Below, piece after piece: positions 26,640-38,231 of a DNA stretch of 64,000 nt. Below the pieces are notes generated by a model that ran no database searches, was not told the DNA's origin, and saw nothing but the letters and a program-made list of their open reading frames with translations. Numbering within the stretch: position 1 is the first letter of the stretch; each line of letters opens with the position of its first letter. A program made the translations under genes and the position numbers. This DNA comes from Neisseriaceae bacterium. Its GTDB lineage: Bacteria > Pseudomonadota > Gammaproteobacteria > Burkholderiales > Neisseriaceae. The stretch is taken from assembly GCA_017934045.1 (NCBI GenBank), contig JAGBKK010000025.1:18173-82172 (forward strand), read 5' to 3'.

Positions 26640-29600
26640 TTACAACAACACTTTCTCCACGCCGCCGTTTTGTAGTTTGTCTAAATATTCGGCGTGCCAG
26701 TTTTCGCCTAATAATAGGCGTGCGGTTTCGACTACGAGAAATTCGCTTTCAACGCCTGTATCCAAGCGGTAGCGGTTTAAGCCTTGTAGGCACGCTGGGC
26801 AGGTGGTGAGTATTTTGACATTATCGCGGTTTTCAAGACTTGCCAAATTTTTGTTGATTTCTTCCTGTTTGCGGAATTTCACTTGGGTGGCAATGTCGGG
26901 GCGATTAACCGCAAATGTGCCGCTTTCGCCGCAGCAACGGTCGGATAAAATCACGCCGTCTCCCATTAAACCTTTGACGACATTCATCGGAGCGGTGGTT
27001 TTAATCGGGCTGTGGCAAGGGTCGTGATACAAATACGGCTTACCCTGTGCGTTTTCAGGCAGCCTGATTTCTTTTTCTAATAAATATTCGTGAATGTCGA
27101 TAATGCGACAATCAGGGAATATTTTTTCAAAATGGTATTCTAATAATTGGTCGTAGCAGGTGCCGCAACTGACGACTACGGTTTTTATGTCTAAATAATT
27201 CAATGTGTTAGCCACTCGGTGAAACAGCACTCGATTGGCAGTAACTAATGCATCGCCTTTGTCTTTGCGTCCTGTGGCGGTTTGTGGGTAGCCACAGCAC
27301 ACATAGCCTGGTGGTAAAACGGTTTGCACACCTGCTTGCCACAGCATTGCCAAAACTGCCATTGAAATTTGGCTGAATAAGCGTTCGGAGCCGCAACCTG
27401 GAAAATAGAACACGGCTTCGGTGTCGTCTGGCAGTTGTGGGTTGCGGATAATCGGCACAAATTTACGGTCTTCAATGTCTAATAATTGCCGTGCGGTTTT
27501 GCTGGGCACGCCGCTGGGTAAGGGGCGATTGACAAAATGCACCACTTGTTCAACCACATTCGGTCTGCCGATGGTGGCTCGGGGCTGTTCTTTTCCTGCT
27601 TTCAGGCTGCCTGAAAGCATTTTACTTGCCATTTTATGAGCAAAATTCTGCCCACGAAATCCGCCTTTTATCACGCCCAAACGCAGGGCTTTGACCATTT
27701 TGGGGTCGGTGGCATTCAAAAACGCCATACCCATAGAAACAGGGATATTCAGGTGTTTTTGTCCGATATTATTCAAGAAGTTGCGAATATTGGTGGTTAC
27801 ATCGCCAAAGTCGATTTTGACTGGACATTTGGTAACGCATTTATGGCAACCTGTGCAGTGGTCGGATAAATCATCTAACTCTTTGAAATGTCGATAAGAA
27901 ATGCCTCGCCGTGTTTGTTCTTCGTATAAAAACGCTTCGGTTAAAAGCCCAACGCCCAAGATTTTATTGCGTGGGCTATACAATAAATTGGCTCGTGGCA
28001 CATGGGTGCTGCACACAGGTTTGCATTTGCCGCAACGCAAGCAGTCTTTGACCATTCTGGAAATTTCGCCTAATTGCGATTTTTCCAAAATTAAGGATTC
28101 TGCCCCTAAAAGTTCAAATGACGGCGTGTAAGCGTTGTCTAAATTCGCCCCCCTTTGCAATTTGCCACGATTGAATAAGTCGTTGGGATCAACGGTTTTT
28201 TTGTATTCCCAAAAAGGTTGCATTTCTTCATCGGTGAGAAAGTCGATTTTGGTAATGCCAATGCCGTGTTCGCCTGAAATCACGCCGTTTAAAGAACGAG
28301 CGAGTGCCATAATGCGATCGACTGAACGATAGGCGGTTTGCAACATTTCGTAATCGTCTGAATTAACAGGAATATTGGTATGCACATTGCCGTCTCCTGC
28401 GTGCATATGCAATGCCACAAACACACGAGAACGCACCACCGCTTTATGAATATCGCCCAACGCTTTGCGGATTTGTTCATCGCCTGCACCGCTTAAAATT
28501 TCATACAAAGGCTGCATAATGTCGCGTTTGACCGACACACGCAGATGAAAATCACGCATTGCCTCAAACAAACTGCCTTTGCGGTTAATGGCTTTTTCGT
28601 CTTCCAAAACGGTGTCGGGATAATGCTTGATATAATCGCCCACAGGTGCGTTCAAATTGTGCAATAACACAATCCAGCGTTCTTTGACTTTTTCCACCAA
28701 ATCCAAAGCAAATTTTGCTCGGTTGCCTAATAATTCCGAAGACGGCAAGTCGCTGCCCATTTTATCAATCGGCAAACGGCTGCCTGAAAGATAAGCAATC
28801 AGGGCATCACACAAGGCTAATTTATTTTGCACGGAAAGTTCAATGTTTATGCGTTCAATGCCGTCCGAATATTCGCCCAAGCGTTCGAGTGGAATCACCA
28901 CATCTTCATTCACTTTAAAAGCGTTGGTGTGCTTGGCGATTGCCGCTGTTCTTGACCGATCTAACCAGAATAATTTGCGTTGCTCCGCGGTTTTGGCGAT
29001 AAAACCTTCGCCGCTTCTTGCTTTGGCAAGTTCGACAATATGTAGGGCGGCTTTATCGACTTCATTTTCATCGTCCGAAACAATATCGGCGAGCAAAATC
29101 ATTTTCGGTCGCCCACGCCCTGCGGCTTTGGCAGCGTAGCCCACAGCACGCACATAACGCCAGTCCAAGTGTTCCAAACCAGCCAACCGCACGGTTTGGT
29201 GTTGCAACATATAATCACGCACTTCCACAATGGACGGCGTGGCGTTGGCAACCGTGCCATAAAATTCCATACACACGGTGCGAATGTATTTGGGCATACG
29301 GTGCAGCACAAACGCCGCCGAAGTAATAATGCCGTCCGTGCCTTCTTTCTGCACACCAGGCACGCCTGCTAAAAATTTATCGGTTACATCTTTGCCCAAG
29401 CCCACTTTGCGAAATTTCGAGCCTGCAATTTCCAAGCGTTCTGTGCTGACAATGTCTTTGCCGTTGTCGTCAAGCGTATGCACATCAAACACGGCGGTTT
29501 CTTCATCATGAATTTTGCCGAAATTGTGTTTGACGCGTTCAATCAACTTCCACTTACCGTCAGGCGACACCATTTTCCAGTAAGCGAGATTATCGAGTGT

Positions 29601-30476
29601 CGTGCCCCACAAAACCGCCTTTTTACCGCCTGCGTTCATGGCAATATTGCCGCCGACACAAGACGAATCCGCCGAAGTCGGATCACCCGCAAACACAAGC
29701 CCAGCCTTATCTGCCGCTTCTTCCACACGACGCGTTACCGCACCCACGCCACAACGCACCAACGGATATTCGCCGTCTAATTCAGGGAGAGCAAAAGACT
29801 CAATCGGCAAAATATAATCTAATTTTTCGGTGTTAATCACCGCACAGCGATTATGCAAAACAATCGCCCCGCCTGTATAACCCGTGCCGCCGCCACGCGG
29901 TAAAATCGACATATCTAATTCCGCCAAAGCACGCACTAACGGAGCAATTTCATCTTCCGTATCAGGTGTCAGCACCACAAACGGATATTCCACACGCCAG
30001 TCGGTTGCGTCCGTAACATGCGACACACGAGAAAGCCCGTCAAAACAAATATTGTCTTTATGCGTGATTTTGGATAATTTTTGCGTAATTTTCTCACGCA
30101 AGTCTTTGATTTGATTAAATTCTGCGTCAAAATCATTCACTGCGTTTTGGGCTTTTTCAACCAACGCCAACACATCATCACGATTATCACGCCGCTTTTT
30201 AATTTCCGAAAGACGGTGATTCATCTCACGCACCAAAGCGGCACGGCGTTTGGTGTGTTCCAACAAATCGTCCTGCAAATAAGGATTACGCCGCACCGCC
30301 CAAATATCGCCCAACACTTCAAACAACATTCGAGCAGACCGCCCCGTACGGCGAACTTCTCGCAAACCATCAAGCGTCTGCCAAGCGTCTTCGCCCAAAA
30401 GACGAATGACAATCTCACGGTCAGAATAAGAAGTAAAGTTGTAAGGAATTTCTCGAATGCGGTTTTGCGTTTCCAT
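26640..30476 (-). CDS. DUF3683 FAD-linked oxidase/Fe-S oxidoreductase (D-lactate dehydrogenase-like)
   Basis: At 1278 residues this is the longest protein here. An N-terminal DUF3683 region (about 1-150) is followed by an FAD-binding PCMH domain with [12 protein letters not shown] and a VAO-type C-terminal domain ending in [11 protein letters not shown]. Two 4Fe-4S motifs follow ([11 protein letters not shown] and [13 protein letters not shown]). Two CCG domains come last, with CCGYPQT and SCGTCYDQL...CCGESG. The layout is that of flavin/Fe-S alpha-hydroxyacid (D-lactate or glycolate) dehydrogenases that feed the quinone pool. The exact substrate is inferred. A DUS (27601-27615) between the ferredoxin and CCG parts encodes LSGSLKA in a linker. 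Confidence 0.85.
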   Translation of the reverse strand: METQNRIREIPYNFTSYSDREIVIRLLGEDAWQTLDGLREVRRTGRSARMLFEVLGDIWAVRRNPYLQDDLLEHTKRRAALVREMNHRLSEIKKRRDNRDDVLALVEKAQNAVNDFDAEFNQIKDLREKITQKLSKITHKDNICFDGLSRVSHVTDATDWRVEYPFVVLTPDTEDEIAPLVRALAELDMSILPRGGGTGYTGGAIVLHNRCAVINTEKLDYILPIESFALPELDGEYPLVRCGVGAVTRRVEEAADKAGLVFAGDPTSADSSCVGGNIAMNAGGKKAVLWGTTLDNLAYWKMVSPDGKWKLIERVKHNFGKIHDEETAVFDVHTLDDNGKDIVSTERLEIAGSKFRKVGLGKDVTDKFLAGVPGVQKEGTDGIITSAAFVLHRMPKYIRTVCMEFYGTVANATPSIVEVRDYMLQHQTVRLAGLEHLDWRYVRAVGYAAKAAGRGRPKMILLADIVSDDENEVDKAALHIVELAKARSGEGFIAKTAEQRKLFWLDRSRTAAIAKHTNAFKVNEDVVIPLERLGEYSDGIERINIELSVQNKLALCDALIAYLSGSRLPIDKMGSDLPSSELLGNRAKFALDLVEKVKERWIVLLHNLNAPVGDYIKHYPDTVLEDEKAINRKGSLFEAMRDFHLRVSVKRDIMQPLYEILSGAGDEQIRKALGDIHKAVVRSRVFVALHMHAGDGNVHTNIPVNSDDYEMLQTAYRSVDRIMALARSLNGVISGEHGIGITKIDFLTDEEMQPFWEYKKTVDPNDLFNRGKLQRGANLDNAYTPSFELLGAESLILEKSQLGEISRMVKDCLRCGKCKPVCSTHVPRANLLYSPRNKILGVGLLTEAFLYEEQTRRGISYRHFKELDDLSDHCTGCHKCVTKCPVKIDFGDVTTNIRNFLNNIGQKHLNIPVSMGMAFLNATDPKMVKALRLGVIKGGFRGQNFAHKMASKMLSGSLKAGKEQPRATIGRPNVVEQVVHFVNRPLPSGVPSKTARQLLDIEDRKFVPIIRNPQLPDDTEAVFYFPGCGSERLFSQISMAVLAMLWQAGVQTVLPPGYVCCGYPQTATGRKDKGDALVTANRVLFHRVANTLNYLDIKTVVVSCGTCYDQLLEYHFEKIFPDCRIIDIHEYLLEKEIRLPENAQGKPYLYHDPCHSPIKTTAPMNVVKGLMGDGVILSDRCCGESGTFAVNRPDIATQVKFRKQEEINKNLASLENRDNVKILTTCPACLQGLNRYRLDTGVESEFLVVETARLLLGENWHAEYLDKLQNGGVEKVLL

Positions 30477-30615
30477 AGTGGCGTGCTTTTTGTGTGTTTT
30501 AAAAACGGTAATTTTAATATAAAAGCAAGCGTTAATAAATAAATATCAGCCTTTCAGGCAGCCTGAAATAATGAATTTTTTATATGGAAGATGAGATTTT
30601 TTAATATTTTGGCTA

Positions 30616-30822
30616 TATAGCCGTTAAACTTCAAAACAATATAGTCAAATAAATTCAAAAGTGAAACAGGCGGCGTGGCGAAGACAGTATAAATAATACG
30701 GCAAGACAAGCCAACGCATTTAAATTTTGAAGTTGTTTGACTATAACAGATAGCTTTGCCTGCGACTGTATAACGCATACGGCAAGGCGAACCAACGCCG
30801 TATTGATTTTGGTCTGAATGAA
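30616..30822. mobile_element. Old, interrupted Correia-like element (outer copy)
   Basis: The left end TATAGCCGTTAAACTTCAAA (30616) resumes after the inner insertion as ACAGATAGCTTTGCCTGCGA, matching copy 2 base for base over most positions. The core GACTGTATAACGCATACGGC and the segment GGCAAGGCGAACCAACGCC follow. The right terminal repeat has decayed, so the right boundary is approximate. Confidence 0.65.
30640..30745. mobile_element. Correia-like element, copy 3 (inserted into the outer copy)
   Basis: TATAGTCAAATAAATTCAAA at the left and TTTTGAAGTTGTTTGACTATA at the right bound 106 bp. It sits within the outer element at the position where copy 2 reads CAATAACAG, so the outer TA is duplicated on both sides. 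It is almost identical to copy 4 at 48231. Confidence 0.85.
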
Positions 30823-30855
30823 CGATAAAACAGCATAGGCAACAAGTTACCCACC

Positions 30856-32865
30856 TTACGACACCGCTCCAAACAACATATTTTCTTTAATCGCTCGGAT
30901 TTTGTCGCGGATTTCGGCGGCTTCTTCAAAGCGTAGGTCGCTTGCGGCTTTCATCATAGCTTTTTCCAAACGATTGATTTCTTTCAATGCGTCTTCTTCA
31001 TTATTGATTTTATTGACTTTTATTTTGCTTTTCGCCTTGTCATCGTGATACACACCGTCAATTAAATCTTCCACTTTTTTAACGATTTGTTTGGGGGTAA
31101 TGCCGTGTTGTTGGTTGAAATCTTGCTGTTTTTTGCGTCGGCGGTTGGTTTCGTCAATCGCCGCTTTCATCGAGTCGGTGATTTTGTCGGCATATAAAAT
31201 GGCTGTGCCGTGAATATTCCTTGCCGCTCGCCCTATGGTTTGAATAAGACTGCGGGAACTTCTTAAAAAGCCTTCTTTATCTGCGTCCAAAACCGCCACT
31301 AACGACACTTCGGGAATGTCCAAACCCTCTCGCAAAAGGTTAATGCCCACCAAAACATCGAATAAGCCTAATCGTAAATCGCGAATAATTTCAACGCGTT
31401 CTACGGTATCAATGTCGCTGTGTAAATAGCGTACTTTAATGCCATTATCCGCATAATAATCCGTCAGTTGTTCTGCCATTTTTTTGGTGAGCGTGGTTAC
31501 CAAAATGCGTTCGCCTTTGGCTGTTCTATTGCGAATTTCTGCCATTAAATCATCAACTTGGCTTACAACTGGGCGAATGATGATTTCAGGGTCAATTAAG
31601 CCTGTGGGTCGCACCACTTGTTCTACGGTTTGTTGCGAATGTTCGCTTTCATATTGTGCAGGCGTGGCAGAAACAAAAATCGCCTGTGGCATAATTTTTT
31701 CAAATTCAAAAAATTTAAGCGGTCGATTATCTCGTGCGGAAGGCAGCCTGAAACCATAATCCACTAAATTTTGTTTGCGTGCCGCGTCTCCTTTGAACAT
31801 ACCGCCGATTTGTGGTATGGTTGTGTGGCTTTCATCTATAAAAATCAAAGCGTTATCGGGTAGATAATCCATCAGCGTGGGCGGCGGCTCGCCCTCTTTG
31901 CGGCGAGAAAAATGGCGGGAATAATTTTCAATGCCTTTGCAAAAACCCATTTCATACAGCATTTCTAAATCAAAGCGTGTGCGTTGCTCAATGCGTTGGG
32001 CTTCGACAATGCGGTTTTCTTTTTGAAAAAATTCAATCCGTTCTCGCAATTCGGCTTTAATGGTTTCGCAGGCAGCCAAAACCGTTTCGCGTGGCGTAAC
32101 ATAATGACTGGACGGAAAAACCGTGTAACGCCCCACGCGTTTTTTCGTGCCGCCTGTGAGCGGGTCAAATAGGGTAATGCTTTCAATTTCATCATCAAAT
32201 AGCGACAGCCGCACCGCCGTTTCAGGACTTTCCGCAGGGTAAATATCCATCACATCGCCACGCACCCTGAAAGAGCCGCGTTGAAAATCCATATCGCCGC
32301 GTTCATACTGCATGGCGACAAGGCGAGCAATGATTTGTTTTTGCGACATTTTGCCGTGTTCTTTAATGTGCAACACCATTTGCGAATATTCATCAGGGTC
32401 GCCGATACCGTAAATCGCCGACACCGTTGCCACAATAATCACATCAGGGCGTTCTAATAGGCTTTTGGTTGCCGACAGCCGCATTTGCTCAATGTGTTCG
32501 TTAATGGACGAATCTTTTTCAATAAACAAATCGCGAGCAGGAACATAGGCTTCGGGCTGATAATAGTCGTAATACGACACAAAATATTCCACTGCATTTT
32601 CAGGAAAAAACGACCGCATTTCCGCATAAAGTTGAGCCGCCAGCGTTTTGTTATGTGCCATAATAATCGTGGGACGACCGCTTTGTGCAATTACATTTGC
32701 CATTGTATAAGTCTTGCCCGAACCCGTAACGCCCAACAGTGTTTGGGCTTTGAAATTGTTTTGCAAACCTGCCAACAATTCAGCAATCGCCACAGGCTGA
32801 TCGCCAGCAGGGGGAAAAGGCTGATTGAGTTTGAAAGGGCTGTTGGGGAAAGTGATTATCGGCAT
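30856..32865 (-). CDS. uvrB: Excinuclease ABC subunit B
   Basis: The 669-residue helicase-like damage-verification subunit of nucleotide excision repair has Walker [15 protein letters not shown], the beta-hairpin region [23 protein letters not shown], the helicase motif TIGRAARN and the C-terminal UVR domain ([20 protein letters not shown]). The length is normal. No LexA box was recognised. uvrA and uvrC are not in the window. Confidence 0.97.
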   Translation of the reverse strand: MPIITFPNSPFKLNQPFPPAGDQPVAIAELLAGLQNNFKAQTLLGVTGSGKTYTMANVIAQSGRPTIIMAHNKTLAAQLYAEMRSFFPENAVEYFVSYYDYYQPEAYVPARDLFIEKDSSINEHIEQMRLSATKSLLERPDVIIVATVSAIYGIGDPDEYSQMVLHIKEHGKMSQKQIIARLVAMQYERGDMDFQRGSFRVRGDVMDIYPAESPETAVRLSLFDDEIESITLFDPLTGGTKKRVGRYTVFPSSHYVTPRETVLAACETIKAELRERIEFFQKENRIVEAQRIEQRTRFDLEMLYEMGFCKGIENYSRHFSRRKEGEPPPTLMDYLPDNALIFIDESHTTIPQIGGMFKGDAARKQNLVDYGFRLPSARDNRPLKFFEFEKIMPQAIFVSATPAQYESEHSQQTVEQVVRPTGLIDPEIIIRPVVSQVDDLMAEIRNRTAKGERILVTTLTKKMAEQLTDYYADNGIKVRYLHSDIDTVERVEIIRDLRLGLFDVLVGINLLREGLDIPEVSLVAVLDADKEGFLRSSRSLIQTIGRAARNIHGTAILYADKITDSMKAAIDETNRRRKKQQDFNQQHGITPKQIVKKVEDLIDGVYHDDKAKSKIKVNKINNEEDALKEINRLEKAMMKAASDLRFEEAAEIRDKIRAIKENMLFGAVS

Positions 32866-32993
32866 TGCGTTTTTTGAAGTGAAAATAAAAAGCTAATCAT
32901 ACAATAAATTGCGTTATCCTGAATCGATAAACGAAAAATATGAACAACACATTCAAAATCATAGATGATTATTTTTAAATTATCTTAAACAGA

Positions 32994-33857
32994 TTAAATC
33001 TTTTCTTGAATAATTTTTTGTAAAAACAATAATCGTTCTGTTGATATTTCATTATTCTGCACCGCGTTTTTAATGGCACAATCGGGTTCTTGTAAATGGC
33101 GGCAATTATGAAAACGGCATTTTCCGATTAAATGTTGCATATCAGGAAAATAATATAAAATATCGTCAATACTTAAATGATTTAAGCCAAAAGATTGCAT
33201 ACCAGGTGTATCAATAAAAGAAGTATGTTCATCAATTTGATATAATTTGCTAAATGTTGTGGTGTGTTTGCCTTTTTCATTTAACGATATATCGCCTGTT
33301 TTGGCTTTTTGTTCTCCTAAAATGGCATTAGATAATTGTGATTTACCCACGCCTGATTGTCCAACCAAAATATTACAATGTCCTTGCATTTTCTCTCGTA
33401 AATCGGTAATATCATTATTGATTGCGACTGTTTTAATAACTGGAATTTTTAATTGTTGCGTATAAAAATTTTCTATTTCCAATATTTGTTTTTCAGCTAA
33501 ATCCATTTTATTGATAATTAAAGATGTTGGTATATTAGCGGCAATGGTTGATAATAGTGTTCGTTGAATTAAATCTAAATTAGGTTCAGGCAAAATCGCT
33601 GTTACAACAAATACTTGCGTTACATTTGCCGCTAATAATTTAGTGCGTTTTTCATCTTGTCGAAACAATAAACTTTGGCGTGGTAAATAATCTTCAATCA
33701 CCGCTTGATGATTGTTAATTTGCTGAATATGCACCCTATCGCCACACACAAAATCAGTGCGTTTTTTGCGTGTATTGGCTTCTAATAATAAACCGTTATC
33801 GGTTTGAACAACAAAACGCCGTCCATAATCTTCAATAATTGTAGCGGTTTCTAACAT
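32994..33857 (-). CDS. rsgA: Ribosome small-subunit GTPase RsgA
   Basis: The 287-residue circularly permuted GTPase matures the 30S subunit. The OB fold leads, followed by G4 LIINKMDLAEK, G1 VGQSGVGKSQL and G3 SFIDTPGMQS, and a zinc-binding end with CRFHNCRHLQEPDC. The G4-G1-G3 order is diagnostic. The gene is AT-rich compared with uvrB. A Simonsiella-type DUS (33864-33875) lies right before the start. Confidence 0.95.
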   Translation of the reverse strand: MLETATIIEDYGRRFVVQTDNGLLLEANTRKKRTDFVCGDRVHIQQINNHQAVIEDYLPRQSLLFRQDEKRTKLLAANVTQVFVVTAILPEPNLDLIQRTLLSTIAANIPTSLIINKMDLAEKQILEIENFYTQQLKIPVIKTVAINNDITDLREKMQGHCNILVGQSGVGKSQLSNAILGEQKAKTGDISLNEKGKHTTTFSKLYQIDEHTSFIDTPGMQSFGLNHLSIDDILYYFPDMQHLIGKCRFHNCRHLQEPDCAIKNAVQNNEISTERLLFLQKIIQEKI

Positions 33858-33899
33858 AGTTTAAGGCTGCCTGAAAAATAAATTCATTGTTTTTATTCC

Positions 33900-34568
33900 T
33901 TAATCACTCATTTTATATGATATAAAAGAAACTATGGTCATAGAAAATAAAGAAGATACAAACCACAACCATATCGGCATTTCAATCGTAAAGAGAAAAC
34001 CCCGTACTTGTCCGTTATAACTTGAAAAAATATAATATGAATAAAAACCAATCAATAAACCTAAAACGATTGTTGATATTTCATAATATATTTTAAATGT
34101 TTTAGGTAATAATCTTAAAAAACAAACAGCAATCAGTGCAGGAATAAATAAGAATATACAAAATGGGAAAATAAAAACAAAAATAAATGAAAATGCCAAC
34201 ATTATCAAAGTATCCAATATGGAACCATTAAATAATCCTTCATTTATTATTGTGAAAATAAGAAACACTATCGTCATTATCAATGGAAATAAAAAAGTAC
34301 ATAATAAAATTTGAAGAAATATCTGTCCCTTTGTGTAGTTATCGTTTGAACTTTTTAAAGTTAAAGTATCTACATATAAATTATTTGAAAAATCTTCTTC
34401 AATTTGTTGTGGTTGAAGATATAATTGATAATAAAAAGACAACAAAATACCAATAGCAAAAATAATAACGCCAATAGTTTTTATCCATACTATATTATTG
34501 AAATATCCCAATAAAATTGAGATTATTCCAATAAATATAGCACAGATAATAATACTTCTATTTAACAT
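33900..34568 (-). CDS. AT-rich orphan membrane protein (222 aa)
   Basis: No family was recognised. About six hydrophobic segments are visible (for example IIICAIFIGIISILLGYF near the start, and FLQILLCTFLFPLIMTIVFL). There is one cytoplasmic hydrophilic stretch near residues 50-80, with QQIEEDFSNNLY. The composition is lower in GC than the flanks. The gene lies between a Simonsiella-type DUS (33864-33875) and an Eikenella-type variant (34570-34584), a cassette-like setting similar to the orphan at 25906. Confidence 0.6.
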   Translation of the reverse strand: MLNRSIIICAIFIGIISILLGYFNNIVWIKTIGVIIFAIGILLSFYYQLYLQPQQIEEDFSNNLYVDTLTLKSSNDNYTKGQIFLQILLCTFLFPLIMTIVFLIFTIINEGLFNGSILDTLIMLAFSFIFVFIFPFCIFLFIPALIAVCFLRLLPKTFKIYYEISTIVLGLLIGFYSYYIFSSYNGQVRGFLFTIEMPIWLWFVSSLFSMTIVSFISYKMSD

Positions 34569-34569
34569 G

Positions 34570-34584
34570 TTCAGGCTACCTGAA
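34570..34584 (+). repeat. Variant DUS of the Eikenella type (TTCAGGCTACCTGAA)
   Basis: The 12-mer AGGCTACCTGAA differs from the common form in the central TA, matching the dialect I recall for Eikenella. A second TA-centred variant occurs in the cluster at 9780. Next to it, 34590-34660 holds small palindromes (TTTTATGAACGAAGTTCATAAAA). Confidence 0.55.
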
Positions 34585-34653
34585 AATAAGGTTTGTTTTA
34601 ACGAAGTTAAAACCTTTTATGAACGAAGTTCATAAAAGCAGATTGCGAAGCAA

Positions 34654-36057
34654 TCAAACCGCAATTTCAACGAAGTTAAACTCAATACCATATTGTTTTA
34701 ATATCACCGCAAATTCTTTTTGAATTTGTTGCAACGATTCTTCATTATCGGCTTCAAAACGCAATACCAAAACAGGTGTGGTGTTGGACGCACGAATTAA
34801 ACCAAAGCCATTTTTATATTCCACACGCAAGCCGTCAATGGTAATAATTTCTTCGGCATTTTTAAATTGTGCTGTGGCTTGTAATTCTTTAATTAAAGCG
34901 TGATTATCGCCCTCTTTTGCCATTTTAATATTGATTTCTGGCGTAGAAAACGCATTAGGCAAGTTATTCAAAATTTCGCTTGGATTGTCATATTGCGACA
35001 ATATTTGCAAAAGTCGGCAACCTGCATATAAACCGTCATCAAAACCAAACCAATTTTCCTTAAAGAATAAATGCCCACTCATTTCCCCTGCTAATTGTGC
35101 ATGATGCTCTTTTATGGCGGCTTTAATAAAACTATGCCCTGTTTTACATAAAATAGGCTCACCGCCATTTTGTAAAATCACTTTTTTCAGCAAGCGAGAA
35201 CATTTGACATCAAAAATAATTTTGGCATTTTTTTGTCGCGTTAAAATATCTTGGGCAAATAACATTAACTGACGGTCAGGATAAATAATATTGCCGTCTT
35301 TTGTTACCACGCCCAAACGGTCGCCATCGCCATCAAATGCCAAACCAATTTCGCAATCGCTTGTTTTTAAGGTATTTTGCAAATCTTGTAAATTTTCAGG
35401 TTTGGCAGGGTCAGGGTGATGATTGGGGAAGTTGCCATCAACTTCGCAAAAGAGTTCTAACACATTGACACCAATCTTTTCAAATAATTTTTTAGCAAAT
35501 GCACCTGCAATACCATTGCCTGCATCTATTGCCGCTTTTATCGGTCGTTTCACTTGAACCGTTCTGGCAATATAGTCAATATATTCATCGGTAATATTGA
35601 CTTCTTTGCACCTGCCTGAACAATTAGGATAATTTAAAAAATCATCGTTTTGTATTCGGGCTAACAGATTTTGAATTTTATCACCTGAATAAGTTTCGCC
35701 TGCAATCATCATTTTAAAGCCGTTATAATCGGGCGGATTGTGGCTACCTGTAATCATCACGCCAGTACCATTTGTGTGCGTGTGTGCGGCAAAATAAAGC
35801 ATGGGTGTGGTGGTTGCCCCCAAATACACAACGCTCAAACCTGCGTCTGTTAAGGATTGCATTAACAATTCTGCAATGTGGCTGCCTGAAAGTCGTCCGT
35901 CTCGTGCAACGGCAATTTCTTTCACACCAGTGGCTACCGCTTCACTGGCAATCGCTTTGCCAATCAGCGTTGCCGCTTCATCGTTTAACGATTTGCCGAC
36001 AATACCACGAATATCGTAGGCTTTAAAAATTTCAGGGGCTACGTTTGCCATCATCAT
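34654..36057 (-). CDS. Phosphomannomutase/phosphoglucomutase
   Basis: The 467-residue alpha-D-phosphohexomutase interconverts 6-phospho and 1-phospho mannose or glucose for surface glycans. The phosphoserine loop is [11 protein letters not shown], the Mg site is [13 protein letters not shown], the sugar loop is GEMSGHLFF and the phosphate site is [15 protein letters not shown]. The pattern is that of bifunctional AlgC-type enzymes. The start overlaps the stop of the upstream DUF2130 gene (AAAATGATGATGG), so coupling is likely. Any of the three leading Met codons could be used. It would supply UDP-glucose precursors upstream of GalE. Confidence 0.9.
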   Translation of the reverse strand: MMMANVAPEIFKAYDIRGIVGKSLNDEAATLIGKAIASEAVATGVKEIAVARDGRLSGSHIAELLMQSLTDAGLSVVYLGATTTPMLYFAAHTHTNGTGVMITGSHNPPDYNGFKMMIAGETYSGDKIQNLLARIQNDDFLNYPNCSGRCKEVNITDEYIDYIARTVQVKRPIKAAIDAGNGIAGAFAKKLFEKIGVNVLELFCEVDGNFPNHHPDPAKPENLQDLQNTLKTSDCEIGLAFDGDGDRLGVVTKDGNIIYPDRQLMLFAQDILTRQKNAKIIFDVKCSRLLKKVILQNGGEPILCKTGHSFIKAAIKEHHAQLAGEMSGHLFFKENWFGFDDGLYAGCRLLQILSQYDNPSEILNNLPNAFSTPEINIKMAKEGDNHALIKELQATAQFKNAEEIITIDGLRVEYKNGFGLIRASNTTPVLVLRFEADNEESLQQIQKEFAVILKQYGIEFNFVEIAV

Positions 36058-37307
36058 TTTCCTTTATTCAATTCATCAAATGCTTGTTTCATTGTGGGGT
36101 TGTTTTTGGTTAAGCGTTTAATGCTTAAATCTTCCGCCTTATTATTAGCAAGTCGCAAATTATTTTCAGAAGATAGTAAGGCTTCTTTTGTTTTTTGTAA
36201 ATGACTAATTGTTTTATCAATTTCATCGATTGCTGTTTTGAATTTTTCACTGGCTAATCGATAATTGCGTGCAAATTTATCTTTAAATTCATTTATATCA
36301 TTTTCAAAATTGGTAATATCAATATTTTGATTACGAATATTGGCTAATTCTTGTTTATATAACAATGATTTCATTGCCGAATTGCGTAAAATCATTAATA
36401 ACGGAATAAAAAACTGCGGACGAATAACATACATTTTCGGATATTGATGAGATAAAACAATACCGTTATTATAAAATTCATTGTCTTGTTCTAATAATGA
36501 AACCAATACCGCATATTCGCAATTTTTATTATTACGGTCTTTATCTAATTTGGCTAAAAAATCTTCATTTTTATGTTTGGTAGCAGTGGTATCTTGTTCG
36601 TTTTTCATTTCAAACATAATCGAAAGAATTTCTATACCTGAATTATCCGTTTCACGATAAATAAAATCGCCTTTACTACCGCTTGAAATATCATTATCTT
36701 TTTCAAAATAAATATTGCCTGATAACAAGGGACGCAATTTATTAAACTCAATCAAACAATGCTTCTCTAAACTTTCGCCTAATAATTTAACATTCATTTT
36801 ACTTTTGAAGTCTTTATATTGAGCAATTTGTTCATCTTTTAGTTTTAATGCTGATTGATATTTGTCTTTTTCAGCATTTAATAAATTTTGACTTTTTTGC
36901 TGTTCAATCAGTAAATTATTTTTTAATGAAGAAATTTCTTCTTTCATTTCCGTTTCTTTTTTTAACACAGCATTATCTAATTTTACTTGTTCCATTTTTA
37001 ATTGACTTTGCAAATCAGATATTTTTGCCTGCATTTCTTTTTCTTTATCTTGAACGGCAATTTTTATTTGTGTTTGTTGTTGTTTTAATTCACTTTTCAA
37101 ATTGGCAATAATATTGTCTTTATCTTTTAAAGATAAATCAAACTGCGATTGACATTTTTCCTGAATATGTTTTTTTTCAGAAATCAGGCGTTTTTCTAAT
37201 TCACTATTAAACGCTTTATCTTTTAATTCAGAAAATAATTGTTGGGCTTCGTTATTATCCAAACTAAATTCTTTTTGACAATGTGGGCAGGTGATTGTGG
37301 TATTCAT
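36054..37307 (-). CDS. DUF2130 coiled-coil protein with nuclease-like core
   Basis: The 417-residue protein opens with a zinc-ribbon-like TCPHCQKEF pair, continues as a long coiled coil (about 20-185), then a core with [23 protein letters not shown] and SIMFEMKNE. This D...ExK spacing suggests a PD-(D/E)xK fold. A second coiled segment ends the protein. The family (DUF2130, RmuC-like in layout) has no firm function. It overlaps the phosphohexomutase gene by 4 nt. Confidence 0.8.
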   Translation of the reverse strand: MNTTITCPHCQKEFSLDNNEAQQLFSELKDKAFNSELEKRLISEKKHIQEKCQSQFDLSLKDKDNIIANLKSELKQQQTQIKIAVQDKEKEMQAKISDLQSQLKMEQVKLDNAVLKKETEMKEEISSLKNNLLIEQQKSQNLLNAEKDKYQSALKLKDEQIAQYKDFKSKMNVKLLGESLEKHCLIEFNKLRPLLSGNIYFEKDNDISSGSKGDFIYRETDNSGIEILSIMFEMKNEQDTTATKHKNEDFLAKLDKDRNNKNCEYAVLVSLLEQDNEFYNNGIVLSHQYPKMYVIRPQFFIPLLMILRNSAMKSLLYKQELANIRNQNIDITNFENDINEFKDKFARNYRLASEKFKTAIDEIDKTISHLQKTKEALLSSENNLRLANNKAEDLSIKRLTKNNPTMKQAFDELNKGK

Positions 37308-37324
37308 TTTTTACTTCCAAAAAG

Positions 37325-38203
37325 TTAATCATAAAAAGACGGTTCATTATTCGGACGAGTTTTAAAGCGTTTATGCAGCCAGTAATATTGTTCGGGTATT
37401 TCACGGATTCGCTCTTCAATAAAGGCATTCATTTGTGCGGTATCCGCAACCGTATCATCAGTTGGAAAAGGCTCAAACGGCGGATAAAATGTCATTCTAA
37501 ATCGCCCATTTTTCAATCGTTCGGCAACCGCTGGCACCACAATCGCATTGGTTAATTTGGCAATGCGAGATAAACCATCAACCGTTGCCGTAGGAATACC
37601 AAAAAACGGTACAAAAACCGAATCTTTTTCACCTAAATCTTGGTCAGGCAAATATAAAAACGCCATATCTTTTTTCTTAATGGCACGAATAATGGTTAAT
37701 AAACTGTCGGTGCGTTTTAATAAAAATACATTATTGTAACGGTGTCTGCCTTTTAAAACCCTTTTGTCCATTATTTTATTTTTTTGTTGTGAATAAATGC
37801 TAATCAAGCCAATATCTTGATTACATTTGGCAATCACCGTTTCCATAGCACAAAAATGCGGATATAACAATATGATTTTTCTACCAGTTTTTAATGCGTC
37901 ATCGTAATAATGTTTATTTTTATATTCGGTGATTTTATATAATCGTTTATCAGACGCATACCAACCGACACTTAATTCTAAAATCATTGCCATCATATGA
38001 AAAAAATGGCGTTTTAATATATGCTCTCTTTCGGCTTCTGTTTTTTCAGGAAAACATTTTGCCAAGTTAATTGCTCCAATACGGCGGCGGCGATGTGCTA
38101 AATAATAAGCAATAAAAGCAAACACTTCGGCAATTACCCATATTGCTTTAATGGGTAAAAAGTGAATAAGATATAAAAATAAAAATCCTAATCGTGTTAG
38201 CAT
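37325..38203 (-). CDS. Lipid A late acyltransferase (LpxL/HtrB family)
   Basis: The 292-residue inner-membrane enzyme adds a secondary acyl chain to lipid A. It has an N-terminal membrane anchor (LGFLFLYLIHFLPIKAIWVI), the catalytic HxxxxE motif in YPHFCAMETV, and the conserved LYLPDQDLG and VPFFGIPTAT segments. The order of acylation (HtrB or MsbB type) cannot be settled by eye. It is separated from DUF2130 by 17 bp and from the DUF815 gene by a DUS (38215-38229). Confidence 0.9.
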   Translation of the reverse strand: MLTRLGFLFLYLIHFLPIKAIWVIAEVFAFIAYYLAHRRRRIGAINLAKCFPEKTEAEREHILKRHFFHMMAMILELSVGWYASDKRLYKITEYKNKHYYDDALKTGRKIILLYPHFCAMETVIAKCNQDIGLISIYSQQKNKIMDKRVLKGRHRYNNVFLLKRTDSLLTIIRAIKKKDMAFLYLPDQDLGEKDSVFVPFFGIPTATVDGLSRIAKLTNAIVVPAVAERLKNGRFRMTFYPPFEPFPTDDTVADTAQMNAFIEERIREIPEQYYWLHKRFKTRPNNEPSFYD

Positions 38204-38231
38204 AATGTTAATCTTTCAGGCTGCCTGAAAA

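Larger units (their letters stand above)
30477..30855. other. 379-bp gap with nested Correia-like elements
   Basis: Between the start of the oxidoreductase gene and the uvrB stop lie a DUS (30553-30567), an older Correia-like element interrupted by a younger one, and a partial hairpin CAACAAGTTACCCACCTTACG near 30840. No gene is seen. Confidence 0.7.
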
